Of a DNA stretch of 13,530 nt, positions 6,873 through 13,530 are shown piece after piece. The notes under the pieces are model-generated. The model made no database searches, was not told the origin of the DNA, and was given only the letters and a program-made list of their open reading frames with translations. Position 1 is the stretch's first letter, and each line of letters opens with the position of its first letter. The stretch is from CBETVX01 sp965539935 (GTDB taxonomy: Bacteria > Bacillota > Clostridia > Peptostreptococcales > Caminicellaceae): positions 1 to 13,530 of the forward strand of contig CBETVX010000065.1 of NCBI GenBank assembly GCA_965539935.1, written 5' to 3'. Position numbers and translations under genes: made by a program.

Positions 6873-6885
6873 CAATTATTTATTA

Positions 6886-7932
6886 TTATTCTCCCAATAA
6901 TGCCTCAACAAAATCTTTTGGTTCAAAGGGTTGAAGGTCAGATTTTCCTTCTCCAACTCCAATAAGTTTAACAGGCACATCAAGTTCAGAACTTATTCCA
7001 AGTACTACTCCTCCCTTTGCAGTACCATCAAGTTTAGTTAAAACTATACCTGTAATATCAGCAGCTTCTTTGAAGGTTTTTGCTTGACTAATTGCATTTT
7101 GTCCAGTTGTGGCATCTAATACTAGTAATACTTCTCTTTTGGCTTCAGGAAATTCTCTTTCGATAATTTTGAATATTTTTGATAACTCATTCATTAAATT
7201 CTTTTTATTATGTAATCTTCCTGCGGTATCACAAATGAGAACGTCTATTTTTCTAGCTTTGGCAGCTTGTATTGCATCAAATATTGTTGCTGCAGGGTCT
7301 GATCCTTCCTGATGAGCTATAACATTCACTCCTACTCTATCTCCCCATATCTTTAATTGATCTATTGCAGCTGCTCTAAAGGTGTCACCTGCTGCCAATA
7401 AAACTTTCTTACCCTTTGATTTTAAATGATAAGCAAGTTTGCCTATTGAAGTAGTTTTACCAACTCCATTCACACCTATTACTAAAATAATAGAAGGAGT
7501 GTCAGTAATTAATCTACCATCCTTTGAAGTATTCAAAAAGTTTATCAATATTTCTTTTAATAATGTCTTTACTTCTTTTACATCGCTTATTTTTTGTATT
7601 TTAATTTCTTCTCTCAGTTTATCAATAATTTTCATAGTAGTATCCATGCCAATATCAGAAGTAATCAGTATTTCTTCTAGTTCTTCTAAAAGTTCATCAT
7701 CTACTTTAACATATGAACCAAAGAGATCATCAATTTTTTCTGTTAGACCTTGCCTAGTTTTAGATAATCCCTTTTTTAACTTATTAAAAAATGAAAACTT
7801 GCCTTCAGTTTTTTCTTTTTCTTCAATATTATCTTCTTTTAATTCTTCTTTTACTTCCTCAATATTATCAGATAACTGATTATTATTTTGTTCTTCTTCC
7901 TTCTTTTTTCCTTTAAATAATTTTTTAAACAT
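6886..7932 (-). CDS. ftsY: Signal recognition particle receptor FtsY
   Basis: FtsY is the membrane-associated GTPase that docks the SRP-ribosome complex. The first 45 residues are very charged (Lys/Glu/Asn), the usual short acidic A region of Firmicutes FtsY, starting with a basic amphipathic MFKKLFKGKKK that could touch lipid. The N domain follows (about 50-140), then the G domain: P-loop GVNGVGKTTS (153-162), GDTFRAAAIDQL (182-193), DTAGR (235-239), TKLDGTAKGG (299-308) and a C-terminal GVGEGKSDLQPFEPKDFVEALL. The length of 348 aa is normal. The ATG at 7932 has AAAGGAGGT upstream, which touches the smc stop, so it is tightly coupled to smc (14 bases apart). No terminator is seen before ylxM. 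Confidence 0.98.
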   Translation of the reverse strand: MFKKLFKGKKKEEEQNNNQLSDNIEEVKEELKEDNIEEKEKTEGKFSFFNKLKKGLSKTRQGLTEKIDDLFGSYVKVDDELLEELEEILITSDIGMDTTMKIIDKLREEIKIQKISDVKEVKTLLKEILINFLNTSKDGRLITDTPSIILVIGVNGVGKTTSIGKLAYHLKSKGKKVLLAAGDTFRAAAIDQLKIWGDRVGVNVIAHQEGSDPAATIFDAIQAAKARKIDVLICDTAGRLHNKKNLMNELSKIFKIIEREFPEAKREVLLVLDATTGQNAISQAKTFKEAADITGIVLTKLDGTAKGGVVLGISSELDVPVKLIGVGEGKSDLQPFEPKDFVEALLGE

Positions 7933-7946
7933 TAGTTTTACCTCCT

Positions 7947-10900
7947 TTAGCTTGCTCGTTCACTTAATTTTACAGAAACAATTTTAGATACTCCATATTC
8001 TTGCATGGTAACTCCATATAAATAATCAATTATTTCCATAGTACCTTTTCTATGGGTAATTATAATAAATTGTGAGCTTTTGGAAAACTCCCTTAGAAAA
8101 TCAGCAAATCTAAATATATTGGCATCATCTAAAGCAGCTTCTATTTCATCTAATATACAAAATGGAGTAGGTTTAGTTCTCAAAATTGAAAATAGTAATG
8201 CTATAGCTGATAAAGCCTTTTCACCACCAGAAAGCAAATTAAGATTTTGTAGTTTTTTACCAGGTGGTTGGGCAATTATTTCAATGTCGCTGTTTAGTAC
8301 ATCTGTATCATCTTGTAATATTAGTTCAGCTTTACCTCCATTAAATAGTTTATGAAAAATTTCCTTGAAATTAGTGTTGATTTCACTAAAGTATTTTAAA
8401 AATTGTTCTCTCATTGTTTGTTCAAGTTCTTTAATAACTTTATTTAGAGAGTCCTTTGCTTTAATTAAATCATTTTTTTGAGAGCATATAAAAGTATATC
8501 TATTATTTACTTCATCATATTCTTTTATGGTAGAAGTATTAATTTCTCCCAAATCCTTTATTTTTTGTTTTAATGATTTAATATGTTTAGATACAATATT
8601 ATGGTCAATTATTTCATGTTTATATTCTTTAGCTTCTACGTAACTTAATTCATATTTTTCCCATATTTTTTTTATTAGAGAATCATGTTGCATTTCATAT
8701 CTAGTTTTTTTAACTTCAATTTTGTGGAGACTATCTTTAAGTTCACTAATATTATTACTAAGTATATTTATTTTATTGTTTATGTCTTTAAATTCTTCTA
8801 GTAGGGCTTTTCTTGATTCAGTAGATTTGTTAACATTGTATTCTATTTGTTTAAGCAATACTTTTTGATCTGTTGTTTTTACTTTTATTTTATTTAGCCC
8901 ATCAATAAGATTATCTTTATCTTTTTCATAATCATTAAATTCATTGATTTTTGTATCAATATCTTTTTTATACAACTCCACTAAATTATTAATACGTAGA
9001 ATTTCACTATAATTATTTTCTTTTTTTTCATTTAAAGATGCAAGATTCACCTTAGTACTTACAATTGTTTCTTTAAGATTGTCAAGTTGTTTTTGACTAT
9101 CATTTATAGTTTTAACTTCTTCAGAGATGGCACTTTTAATACTCATGTGTTTGTTTTCAAATGATTTAATTTTTCTATTTTTTTCATGGTATGTGGATTC
9201 TAAATCCTTTATATCATTTTTTAGCTGTTCTAGTTCCTCTTGTAGCTCTATTTTACTAGACACAATAGAATTAATTTGATTTTTAACATTATTTATATTA
9301 CCTTCTTCTTTAAGAAGTTGAATATTTAGTTCATTAATACAAAGGTCTATTTCTTGTAACTTATTATTTAAGCTATGCATTTTCAACTTATTATTTTCTA
9401 TGGTTGTTTCAAACTTTTTTGTAAGTACTATAGATTTTTCAATCTTTTCTCTTAACTCAATAATTTTTCTCCTTCTAGAAAAAATATTTGAAGTTTTCTG
9501 TTTATAACTTCCTCCTGTTATGCTGCCACTAGGATTTAATATATCTCCTTCTAAGGTTACTATTTTGAAATTATTAACAGTTTTAAATATTTTAGTGGCA
9601 TTGTCAATATTATCTACAATTAGAGTTCTACCTAATAGATATTTAAATAACTTCTTATATTTATCTGAAAAAGTTATTAACTGGCTGGCTATTCCAATAA
9701 TCCCATTATTACTAATTCTATCATTAATAAAATTATTATTGTTAAAGGTTTTTATGTTTGACAGTGGAAGAAAGGTTACTCTACCTAAGTTATTCTTTTT
9801 TAAATATTTAATAACCTTTTTAGCATTTTCTTCATTATCACAAACTATATGTTGTGCAGAAAAACCTAAAGATACTTCTAGTGCTATTTCTAACCCCTTA
9901 GGCAAATCAAATAGTTCTGCTACTACTCCATGGATTCCTTTTCCAAGATTTTTATCAGTTTTACATGCCTCTAGAGTTTTTCTTACGCTACTATTAAAAC
10001 CTTCATAGGACTGCTGCATTGCTTCTAATAATTTTTTCTGGGATTTCATATCCCTTAATAGATTTTGTTCTTTTTGGTATTGACTAATTAGTTGGTTATT
10101 TTCATTATTTAAAGAGTTATATTCTTTAATTATATTTTCTTTATTCTTAGTTTTATTTGCAATTTCTTTTTTATTGTTGCTAACAATATGTTCTATTTTT
10201 TTCATTTCACTTTTTAATTGGTTTTCTTTTTCAGTATAATTAGACCTTTCTTTATGAATTTTATCAATTCTTTTATTTATATTTTCTTTAATTGTTATAA
10301 TACTATTGAGTTCACTTTTAATTGAAGAAATGGAATTTAATATTTCAATTATTTCACTTTTATAATCTTCTATTTTTACTTGGTCCTTACTTAGAGTTTT
10401 ATTAATATTTTCATACTTTTCATTTTGTAACATTAAATATTCTTCTTTTTTATGAATTTCATTTGTGATTTCATTTTCAATTTGTTTTAGTTTTTTCAAC
10501 TCATTATGTAAGGATTCAGTTTTTATTTTTAATTTATTTATTTCATTATTAACTCTTTTGGAATTGCTTACTATATTTTGAATTTTTTCTTCATATAGAA
10601 CTTTATCGCTTTCCAATTTTTTTATATTATCATTAATTTGATAATAATTATCTTTTAGATTTTGGATATCCTTATCTATTATTCCAATTTTATTTTCATA
10701 ATTTTCTTGCTTTTTTTGTAGTTTATCCTTTTCATCAATATAGTTTTGCAATTGTTCCTTTACTATATTTAATTGTTTGTTTTCTGACTCAAGTTTTAAG
10801 TTAATATCCTCAATTTCATGTAAAAATAGATTAAGTTCTAATTCCTTTAATTCGTTAAATAACTTAATATATTGTTTTGCCTTATCACTTTCTTTTTTTA

Positions 10901-11513
10901 ATGGTTCAATTCTATGTTCTAATTCCTTAATAATGTCTTCTATCCTAACTAGATTTTGATATGTATTATTAAGTTTTTTTTCAGCTTCTAACTTTCTCGT
11001 TTTATATTTTACTATTCCAGCAGCCTCTTCAAAAAGTTGTCTTCTATCATCAGGTTTATTACTTAATATATTATCAATTTGTCCTTGTCCTATTAATGAA
11101 TACCCGTCAATACCTATTCCAGTGTCCATTATTAATTCTTTTATATCTTTTAATCTGCAAGGACTTCCATTAATAAGATATTCACTTTCTCCTGATCTAT
11201 ATATTCTTCTACTAATAGTTACCTCGGAATATTCGATAGGTAATATTTTATCCCTATTGTCAAAGGATAAGGATACTTCTGCTAATCCTAATGGTTTTCG
11301 ATGGGCTGTACCGTTAAAAATAATGTCTTCCATTTTGCTACCTCGTAATGTTTTTGCACTTTGCTCTCCTAATACCCATCTTACAGCATCAATAATATTG
11401 CTCTTACCACTACCATTAGGACCAACAATTCCAGTAATACCTTTATTAAAATCTATACAAACCTTATCTGCAAAGGATTTAAAACCATATAATTCTAGTT
11501 TTTTAAGGTACAA
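7947..11513 (-). CDS. smc: Chromosome partition protein Smc
   Basis: SMC is the dimeric ATPase that, with ScpA and ScpB, folds and segregates the chromosome. The 1188-residue protein has all parts in order. ATP-binding head: Walker A GPNGSGKSN (31-39) and Q-loop LIGQGQID (140-147). First coiled coil: about 165-515. Hinge: about 524-670, with IHGVVAELFDLP and NPSGSITGGS. Second coiled coil: about 680-1030. C-terminal head: signature LSGGEKALSAIALL (1094-1107), Walker B FCILDE (1118-1123, catalytic E1123), D-loop and ITHRKGTME. The start is TTG at 11513, giving MYLKKLELYGFKSFADK, the conserved family N-terminus, with AGAGGTG upstream. The arms are rich in Lys, Asn and Ile, matching the low GC. 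scpA and scpB are not in the window. The gene lies between a terminator and ftsY. Confidence 0.98.
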   Translation of the reverse strand: MYLKKLELYGFKSFADKVCIDFNKGITGIVGPNGSGKSNIIDAVRWVLGEQSAKTLRGSKMEDIIFNGTAHRKPLGLAEVSLSFDNRDKILPIEYSEVTISRRIYRSGESEYLINGSPCRLKDIKELIMDTGIGIDGYSLIGQGQIDNILSNKPDDRRQLFEEAAGIVKYKTRKLEAEKKLNNTYQNLVRIEDIIKELEHRIEPLKKESDKAKQYIKLFNELKELELNLFLHEIEDINLKLESENKQLNIVKEQLQNYIDEKDKLQKKQENYENKIGIIDKDIQNLKDNYYQINDNIKKLESDKVLYEEKIQNIVSNSKRVNNEINKLKIKTESLHNELKKLKQIENEITNEIHKKEEYLMLQNEKYENINKTLSKDQVKIEDYKSEIIEILNSISSIKSELNSIITIKENINKRIDKIHKERSNYTEKENQLKSEMKKIEHIVSNNKKEIANKTKNKENIIKEYNSLNNENNQLISQYQKEQNLLRDMKSQKKLLEAMQQSYEGFNSSVRKTLEACKTDKNLGKGIHGVVAELFDLPKGLEIALEVSLGFSAQHIVCDNEENAKKVIKYLKKNNLGRVTFLPLSNIKTFNNNNFINDRISNNGIIGIASQLITFSDKYKKLFKYLLGRTLIVDNIDNATKIFKTVNNFKIVTLEGDILNPSGSITGGSYKQKTSNIFSRRRKIIELREKIEKSIVLTKKFETTIENNKLKMHSLNNKLQEIDLCINELNIQLLKEEGNINNVKNQINSIVSSKIELQEELEQLKNDIKDLESTYHEKNRKIKSFENKHMSIKSAISEEVKTINDSQKQLDNLKETIVSTKVNLASLNEKKENNYSEILRINNLVELYKKDIDTKINEFNDYEKDKDNLIDGLNKIKVKTTDQKVLLKQIEYNVNKSTESRKALLEEFKDINNKINILSNNISELKDSLHKIEVKKTRYEMQHDSLIKKIWEKYELSYVEAKEYKHEIIDHNIVSKHIKSLKQKIKDLGEINTSTIKEYDEVNNRYTFICSQKNDLIKAKDSLNKVIKELEQTMREQFLKYFSEINTNFKEIFHKLFNGGKAELILQDDTDVLNSDIEIIAQPPGKKLQNLNLLSGGEKALSAIALLFSILRTKPTPFCILDEIEAALDDANIFRFADFLREFSKSSQFIIITHRKGTMEIIDYLYGVTMQEYGVSKIVSVKLSERAS

Positions 11514-11534
11514 TTGTTACACCTCTTCTATTAA

Positions 11535-11563
11535 TTTTTAAATACTTTTTCATTTTATCACAA
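11535..11563 (-). promoter_or_regulatory. Weak candidate promoter for smc-ftsY
   Basis: TTGTGA (11563-11558) and TAAAAA (11540-11535) are separated by 17 bp on the minus strand, each matching four of six consensus positions. It sits between the terminator of the radical SAM gene and the smc start. Such matches are common in AT-rich DNA, so this is tentative. Confidence 0.3.
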
Positions 11564-11572
11564 TTCTGATTC

Positions 11573-11608
11573 ATTTAAAATAACACCTAAGCAGGTGTTA
11601 TTTTAAAT
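11573..11608 (-). terminator. Strong intrinsic terminator after the radical SAM gene, possibly bidirectional
   Basis: A perfect 16-bp stem has arms 11573-11588 and 11593-11608 and a 4-base loop (AAGC on plus, GCTT on minus). The core AACACCT/AGGTGTT is flanked by A/T runs, so each strand ends the hairpin in a T-rich stretch. The TAA stop of the radical SAM gene (11605-11603) lies inside the 5' arm. It separates the rnc unit from smc. Confidence 0.85.
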
Positions 11609-12655
11609 ATTAAACATATAAGTAGTGTCATCAAAAATAATTTTAAATTGATTCTTTAATAGATCTTTGTCTCCAATAATTTTTATTTCATTAATATTAT
11701 AATTCGATTTAATGAAAGATATATTGGACTTTCTATTACCTACTAATGCCGTTAGCTTACTTGGATGAGAATAAAATAATGCTTGTTTAATATTTTTATT
11801 TATATTTCCTAAAATTTCTAAAATATGGTCTTTTATAATAGATGATTCAACTAGTTGTCTAAATGAAGGGTGGAATGGACCAGCTACTAAATCTTTGTCT
11901 TTCATTATATTATCAGTTGCCTGTAAACCAATCCTTATAATGTTAATATTCCTTTCTCTAAATAACCTATATATATCTTTGCAAATATCTACTGCCCTAT
12001 TTAATGACAATGGTATATATTTTTTAGTGACATAAAGACTTTCTAATTCTGTATTTTTAATAATTAATGCAGGATATATTCTAACAAAATTAGGCTCAAG
12101 TTCAATAATTTTTTTTGCTGTTTTAATACTTTTTTCCTGTGTATCCCCTGGAAGACCTATCATCATCTGAAGCCCCAATTTAAAGTCCATTTCTTTAATT
12201 AATTTAACGGCATTGTATACATCATTAACAGAATGGCCTCTTTTGCTTTTATATAACACATCTTCATCTAGGGATTGAACTCCTAATTCAATGGTTGAGA
12301 CATTATATTTTTTTAGGTTTAATAGTATTTCTGTATTTATATAATCAGGTCTAGTTGATATCCTTATACTACTAACAATGCCTTTTTCAATCCATTTATT
12401 AGCAGCAATTAATAATTCCTTTTGTACTTTCATATCAATTCCTGTAAAACTTCCACCATAAAAAGCTATTTCCACAGTGCTATCAATACTATCATTAAAC
12501 CAATTAATATATTCTTTAACTTGTCTATCAAGGTCTGTAATTTCAATGGGTTTATCCATACCAGTTATTTTATTTTGATTACAAAATACACAATCATTTT
12601 TACATCCATAATGTGGTACAAATATGGGAATTATATAATGTTTTAATTTAGTCAA
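11603..12655 (-). CDS. Elp3-like radical SAM protein without acetyltransferase domain
   Basis: This is a radical S-adenosylmethionine enzyme of unknown substrate. The cluster motif GCKNDCVFCNQNKITG places C18, C22 and C25 as CX3CX2C ligands of a [4Fe-4S] cluster. Other visible family motifs are YGGSFTG (66-72), ISTRPDYI (99-106), ELGVQS (123-128), MIGLPGDT (165-172) and RIYPALIIKNTELE (192-205). The end (SHPSKLTALVGNRKSNI) resembles the C-terminal radical SAM extension shared by Elp3 and YhcC-like proteins. At 350 residues it lacks the GNAT acetyltransferase half of true Elp3, so tRNA U34 modification cannot be assumed. The start is TTG at 12655, eight bases inside rnc, with AGAGGTG upstream and no other start until residue 33. 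Clostridia commonly carry it between rnc and smc, which hints at an RNA-related role. Family fairly sure, function unknown. Confidence 0.88.
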   Translation of the reverse strand: MTKLKHYIIPIFVPHYGCKNDCVFCNQNKITGMDKPIEITDLDRQVKEYINWFNDSIDSTVEIAFYGGSFTGIDMKVQKELLIAANKWIEKGIVSSIRISTRPDYINTEILLNLKKYNVSTIELGVQSLDEDVLYKSKRGHSVNDVYNAVKLIKEMDFKLGLQMMIGLPGDTQEKSIKTAKKIIELEPNFVRIYPALIIKNTELESLYVTKKYIPLSLNRAVDICKDIYRLFRERNINIIRIGLQATDNIMKDKDLVAGPFHPSFRQLVESSIIKDHILEILGNINKNIKQALFYSHPSKLTALVGNRKSNISFIKSNYNINEIKIIGDKDLLKNQFKIIFDDTTYMFNI

Positions 12656-13343
12656 TATTTACTTCACCTCTTAAAGCCATCTTTGCAGCATTTTGTTCAG
12701 ATTCTTTTTTACTTTTACCATTACCATATCCTATTACAATATCATTTTTTTTAACTTGGGTAAAAAAAGTCTTGTTATGATCTGGACCATCTTCATCAAT
12801 TAGTTCATAAGTAATAGTATTATTGCCTTGGTTTTGAATAATCTCCTGTAGTTTTGTTTTATAATCAATAAAAATTTTTCCTTCAATTGCATCTTTAATA
12901 ATATTTTTCATATTTGACAATATAAACTCTTGAGCACTTTGTATTCCACCATCAAGATATATAGCTCCAATTAGAGCTTCAAAGGCATCTGCAAGTAAAG
13001 AAGTTCTGTATCTTCCACCAGTAGCTTCTTCACCTTTTCCTAATAATAAATAATCTCCTAAAGCAATAATCCTTGCACAATCGGCTAATGTAGGTTCACA
13101 TACTATTTTAGCCCTTGTTTTAGTTAGTTCACCTTCAGGTAGTTTAGGATAATTTCTAAATAGATAGTCACTTATTACTATTCCTAATACTGAATCTCCT
13201 AAGAATTCTAATCTTTCATTATAAACATTTAATTTTTTTTCATTAGCATAAGAACTATGTGTAAGAGCTTCCATCAATAATTCTTTATTCTTGAATTCAT
13301 ATTTTATTGTTTTTTTAAGCAGATCATAATTTATTCTTTTCAT
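12648..13343 (-). CDS. rnc: Ribonuclease III
   Basis: RNase III cuts double-stranded RNA, processing rRNA precursors and regulating mRNAs, as a cytoplasmic homodimer. The endonuclease domain has the signature NERLEFLGDSVLG (42-54), with E43, E46 and D50. The second acidic pair is D119 and E122 in LLADAFEALIGAIYLDGG. The double-stranded-RNA-binding domain occupies about 160-225 (DYKTKLQEIIQ to KSKKESEQNAAKMAL). At 231 residues the length is typical. ATG 13343 is chosen because AGGAGG lies six bases upstream; the frame extends 11 codons further, but those overlap the Shine-Dalgarno and leader hairpin. The end overlaps the radical SAM gene by eight bases. A 25-position hairpin lies directly upstream of the ribosome-binding site. 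Confidence 0.97.
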   Translation of the reverse strand: MKRINYDLLKKTIKYEFKNKELLMEALTHSSYANEKKLNVYNERLEFLGDSVLGIVISDYLFRNYPKLPEGELTKTRAKIVCEPTLADCARIIALGDYLLLGKGEEATGGRYRTSLLADAFEALIGAIYLDGGIQSAQEFILSNMKNIIKDAIEGKIFIDYKTKLQEIIQNQGNNTITYELIDEDGPDHNKTFFTQVKKNDIVIGYGNGKSKKESEQNAAKMALRGEVNID

Positions 13344-13359
13344 ATCTTTCCTCCTGATT

Positions 13360-13418
13360 AAAGAAGGTTTTTCCAATTAATTTTGAAATAAATAAAACTA
13401 ATTCGAAAAAACTTCTTT
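13360..13418 (-). promoter_or_regulatory. Long imperfect hairpin in the rnc leader
   Basis: The arms 13418-13394 and 13384-13360 are 25 nt each, around a 9-nt loop. In the minus-strand RNA 22 positions pair by Watson-Crick rules and one as G-U, with two single mismatches. The base of the stem lies four bases upstream of the AGGAGG of rnc (13355-13350). Only three pairs are G-C, and no T run follows on the minus strand, so it is unlikely to be a terminator for an upstream gene. On the plus strand it is followed by T residues, but no plus-strand gene is present. It may be a site where RNase III acts on its own mRNA (inference). The rest of 13344-13530 holds no gene that I can support. Confidence 0.65.
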
Positions 13419-13498
13419 TTTTAGTTTATAACAAATTTAATTTCAACTTATGTTTATAAGCAAAAATTATTTTGTTAATCTTGAAATTTTTTGTTCTA

Positions 13499-13526
13499 AT
13501 TATATTTTATACTCAAATAAGGTAAA
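13499..13526 (-). promoter_or_regulatory. Weak candidate promoter upstream of rnc
   Basis: TATAAT (13504-13499) has TTTACC (13526-13521) 16 bp upstream on the minus strand. This would give rnc a leader of about 150 nt containing the hairpin. The -35 is poor and the region very AT-rich. The upstream gene lies outside the window, so read-through from it is equally possible. Confidence 0.3.
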
Positions 13527-13530
13527 GTAA

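Noticed and set aside
7439..7879. 146-codon open frame on the plus strand
   Set aside because: It is antisense to ftsY, and its Ser/Phe/Ile-rich product is the mirror of Lys/Glu-rich codons on the minus strand.
9520..10008. 162-codon open frame on the plus strand
   Set aside because: It is antisense to the hinge region of smc, has hydrophobic low-complexity composition typical of shadow frames in AT-rich genes, and matches no family I know.
11122..11541. 139-codon open frame on the plus strand
   Set aside because: It is antisense to the well-conserved smc head domain, with no ribosome-binding site of note.
13344..13376. N-terminal extension of the RNase III frame (11 extra codons)
   Set aside because: These codons overlap the AGGAGG and one arm of the leader hairpin. 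The ATG at 13343 is ideally spaced from the Shine-Dalgarno.
13447..13460. Small dyad CTTAT-GTTT-ATAAG upstream of rnc
   Set aside because: A five-pair AT-rich stem in a region of extreme AT content is not distinguishable from chance.
1..13530. Mobile elements, CRISPR arrays, tRNA/rRNA genes, SRP RNA, defence or novel multi-gene systems
   Set aside because: All coding space is taken by recognisable conserved genes on one strand with short gaps. I saw no repeat arrays, transposase motifs, tRNA-like cloverleaf or composition shift.

Overview
The window is a compact, very AT-rich block of housekeeping genes. Every gene lies on the minus strand, so transcription runs from high to low coordinates. 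In that direction the order is rnc, an Elp3-like radical SAM gene, smc, ftsY, ylxM, ffh, rpsP, khpA, rimM, trmD, rplS, rbgA (ylqF), rnhB, and a partial YlqG/FliK-like gene cut by the window start. This is the conserved Firmicutes rnc-smc-ftsY-ffh-rpsP-trmD-rplS-rnhB neighbourhood. Three things point to an anaerobic Clostridia lineage rather than Bacilli: the low GC, the radical SAM gene between rnc and smc, and the absence of ylqD between khpA and rimM. A Tissierella/Clostridium-like host is plausible, but the genus cannot be fixed from this sequence.

Layout. 13530-13344 is a leader holding a long imperfect hairpin just upstream of the rnc ribosome-binding site. rnc (RNase III) and the radical SAM gene overlap and end in a strong terminator at 11573-11608. 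smc and ftsY follow as a tight pair. A strong sigma-A-type promoter with a 7-bp inverted repeat at its predicted start (6872-6817) serves ylxM, ffh, rpsP and khpA. A perfect 26-nt palindromic terminator follows khpA, and rimM and trmD then overlap by 4 nt. rplS has its own promoter and a structured-looking leader that may be an L19 leader. A hairpin separates rplS from rbgA. A terminator and an extended -10 promoter separate rbgA from rnhB, which overlaps the start of the YlqG-like gene.

Functional logic. Ffh, FtsY and YlxM are the signal-recognition-particle targeting axis. RpsP, RplS, RimM and RbgA are ribosomal proteins or ribosome-assembly factors. TrmD modifies tRNA, KhpA binds RNA, and RNase III processes rRNA and mRNA. 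SMC and RNase HII act on chromosome organisation and RNA:DNA hybrids. The unassigned members are the radical SAM protein and the YlqG-like protein.

I see no mobile element, CRISPR array, tRNA, rRNA, origin or foreign-looking island, and no undescribed multi-gene system. The most interesting signals are regulatory: the hairpin ahead of rnc, the stop-codon-embedded terminators, the rplS leader and the dyad at the ylxM promoter.
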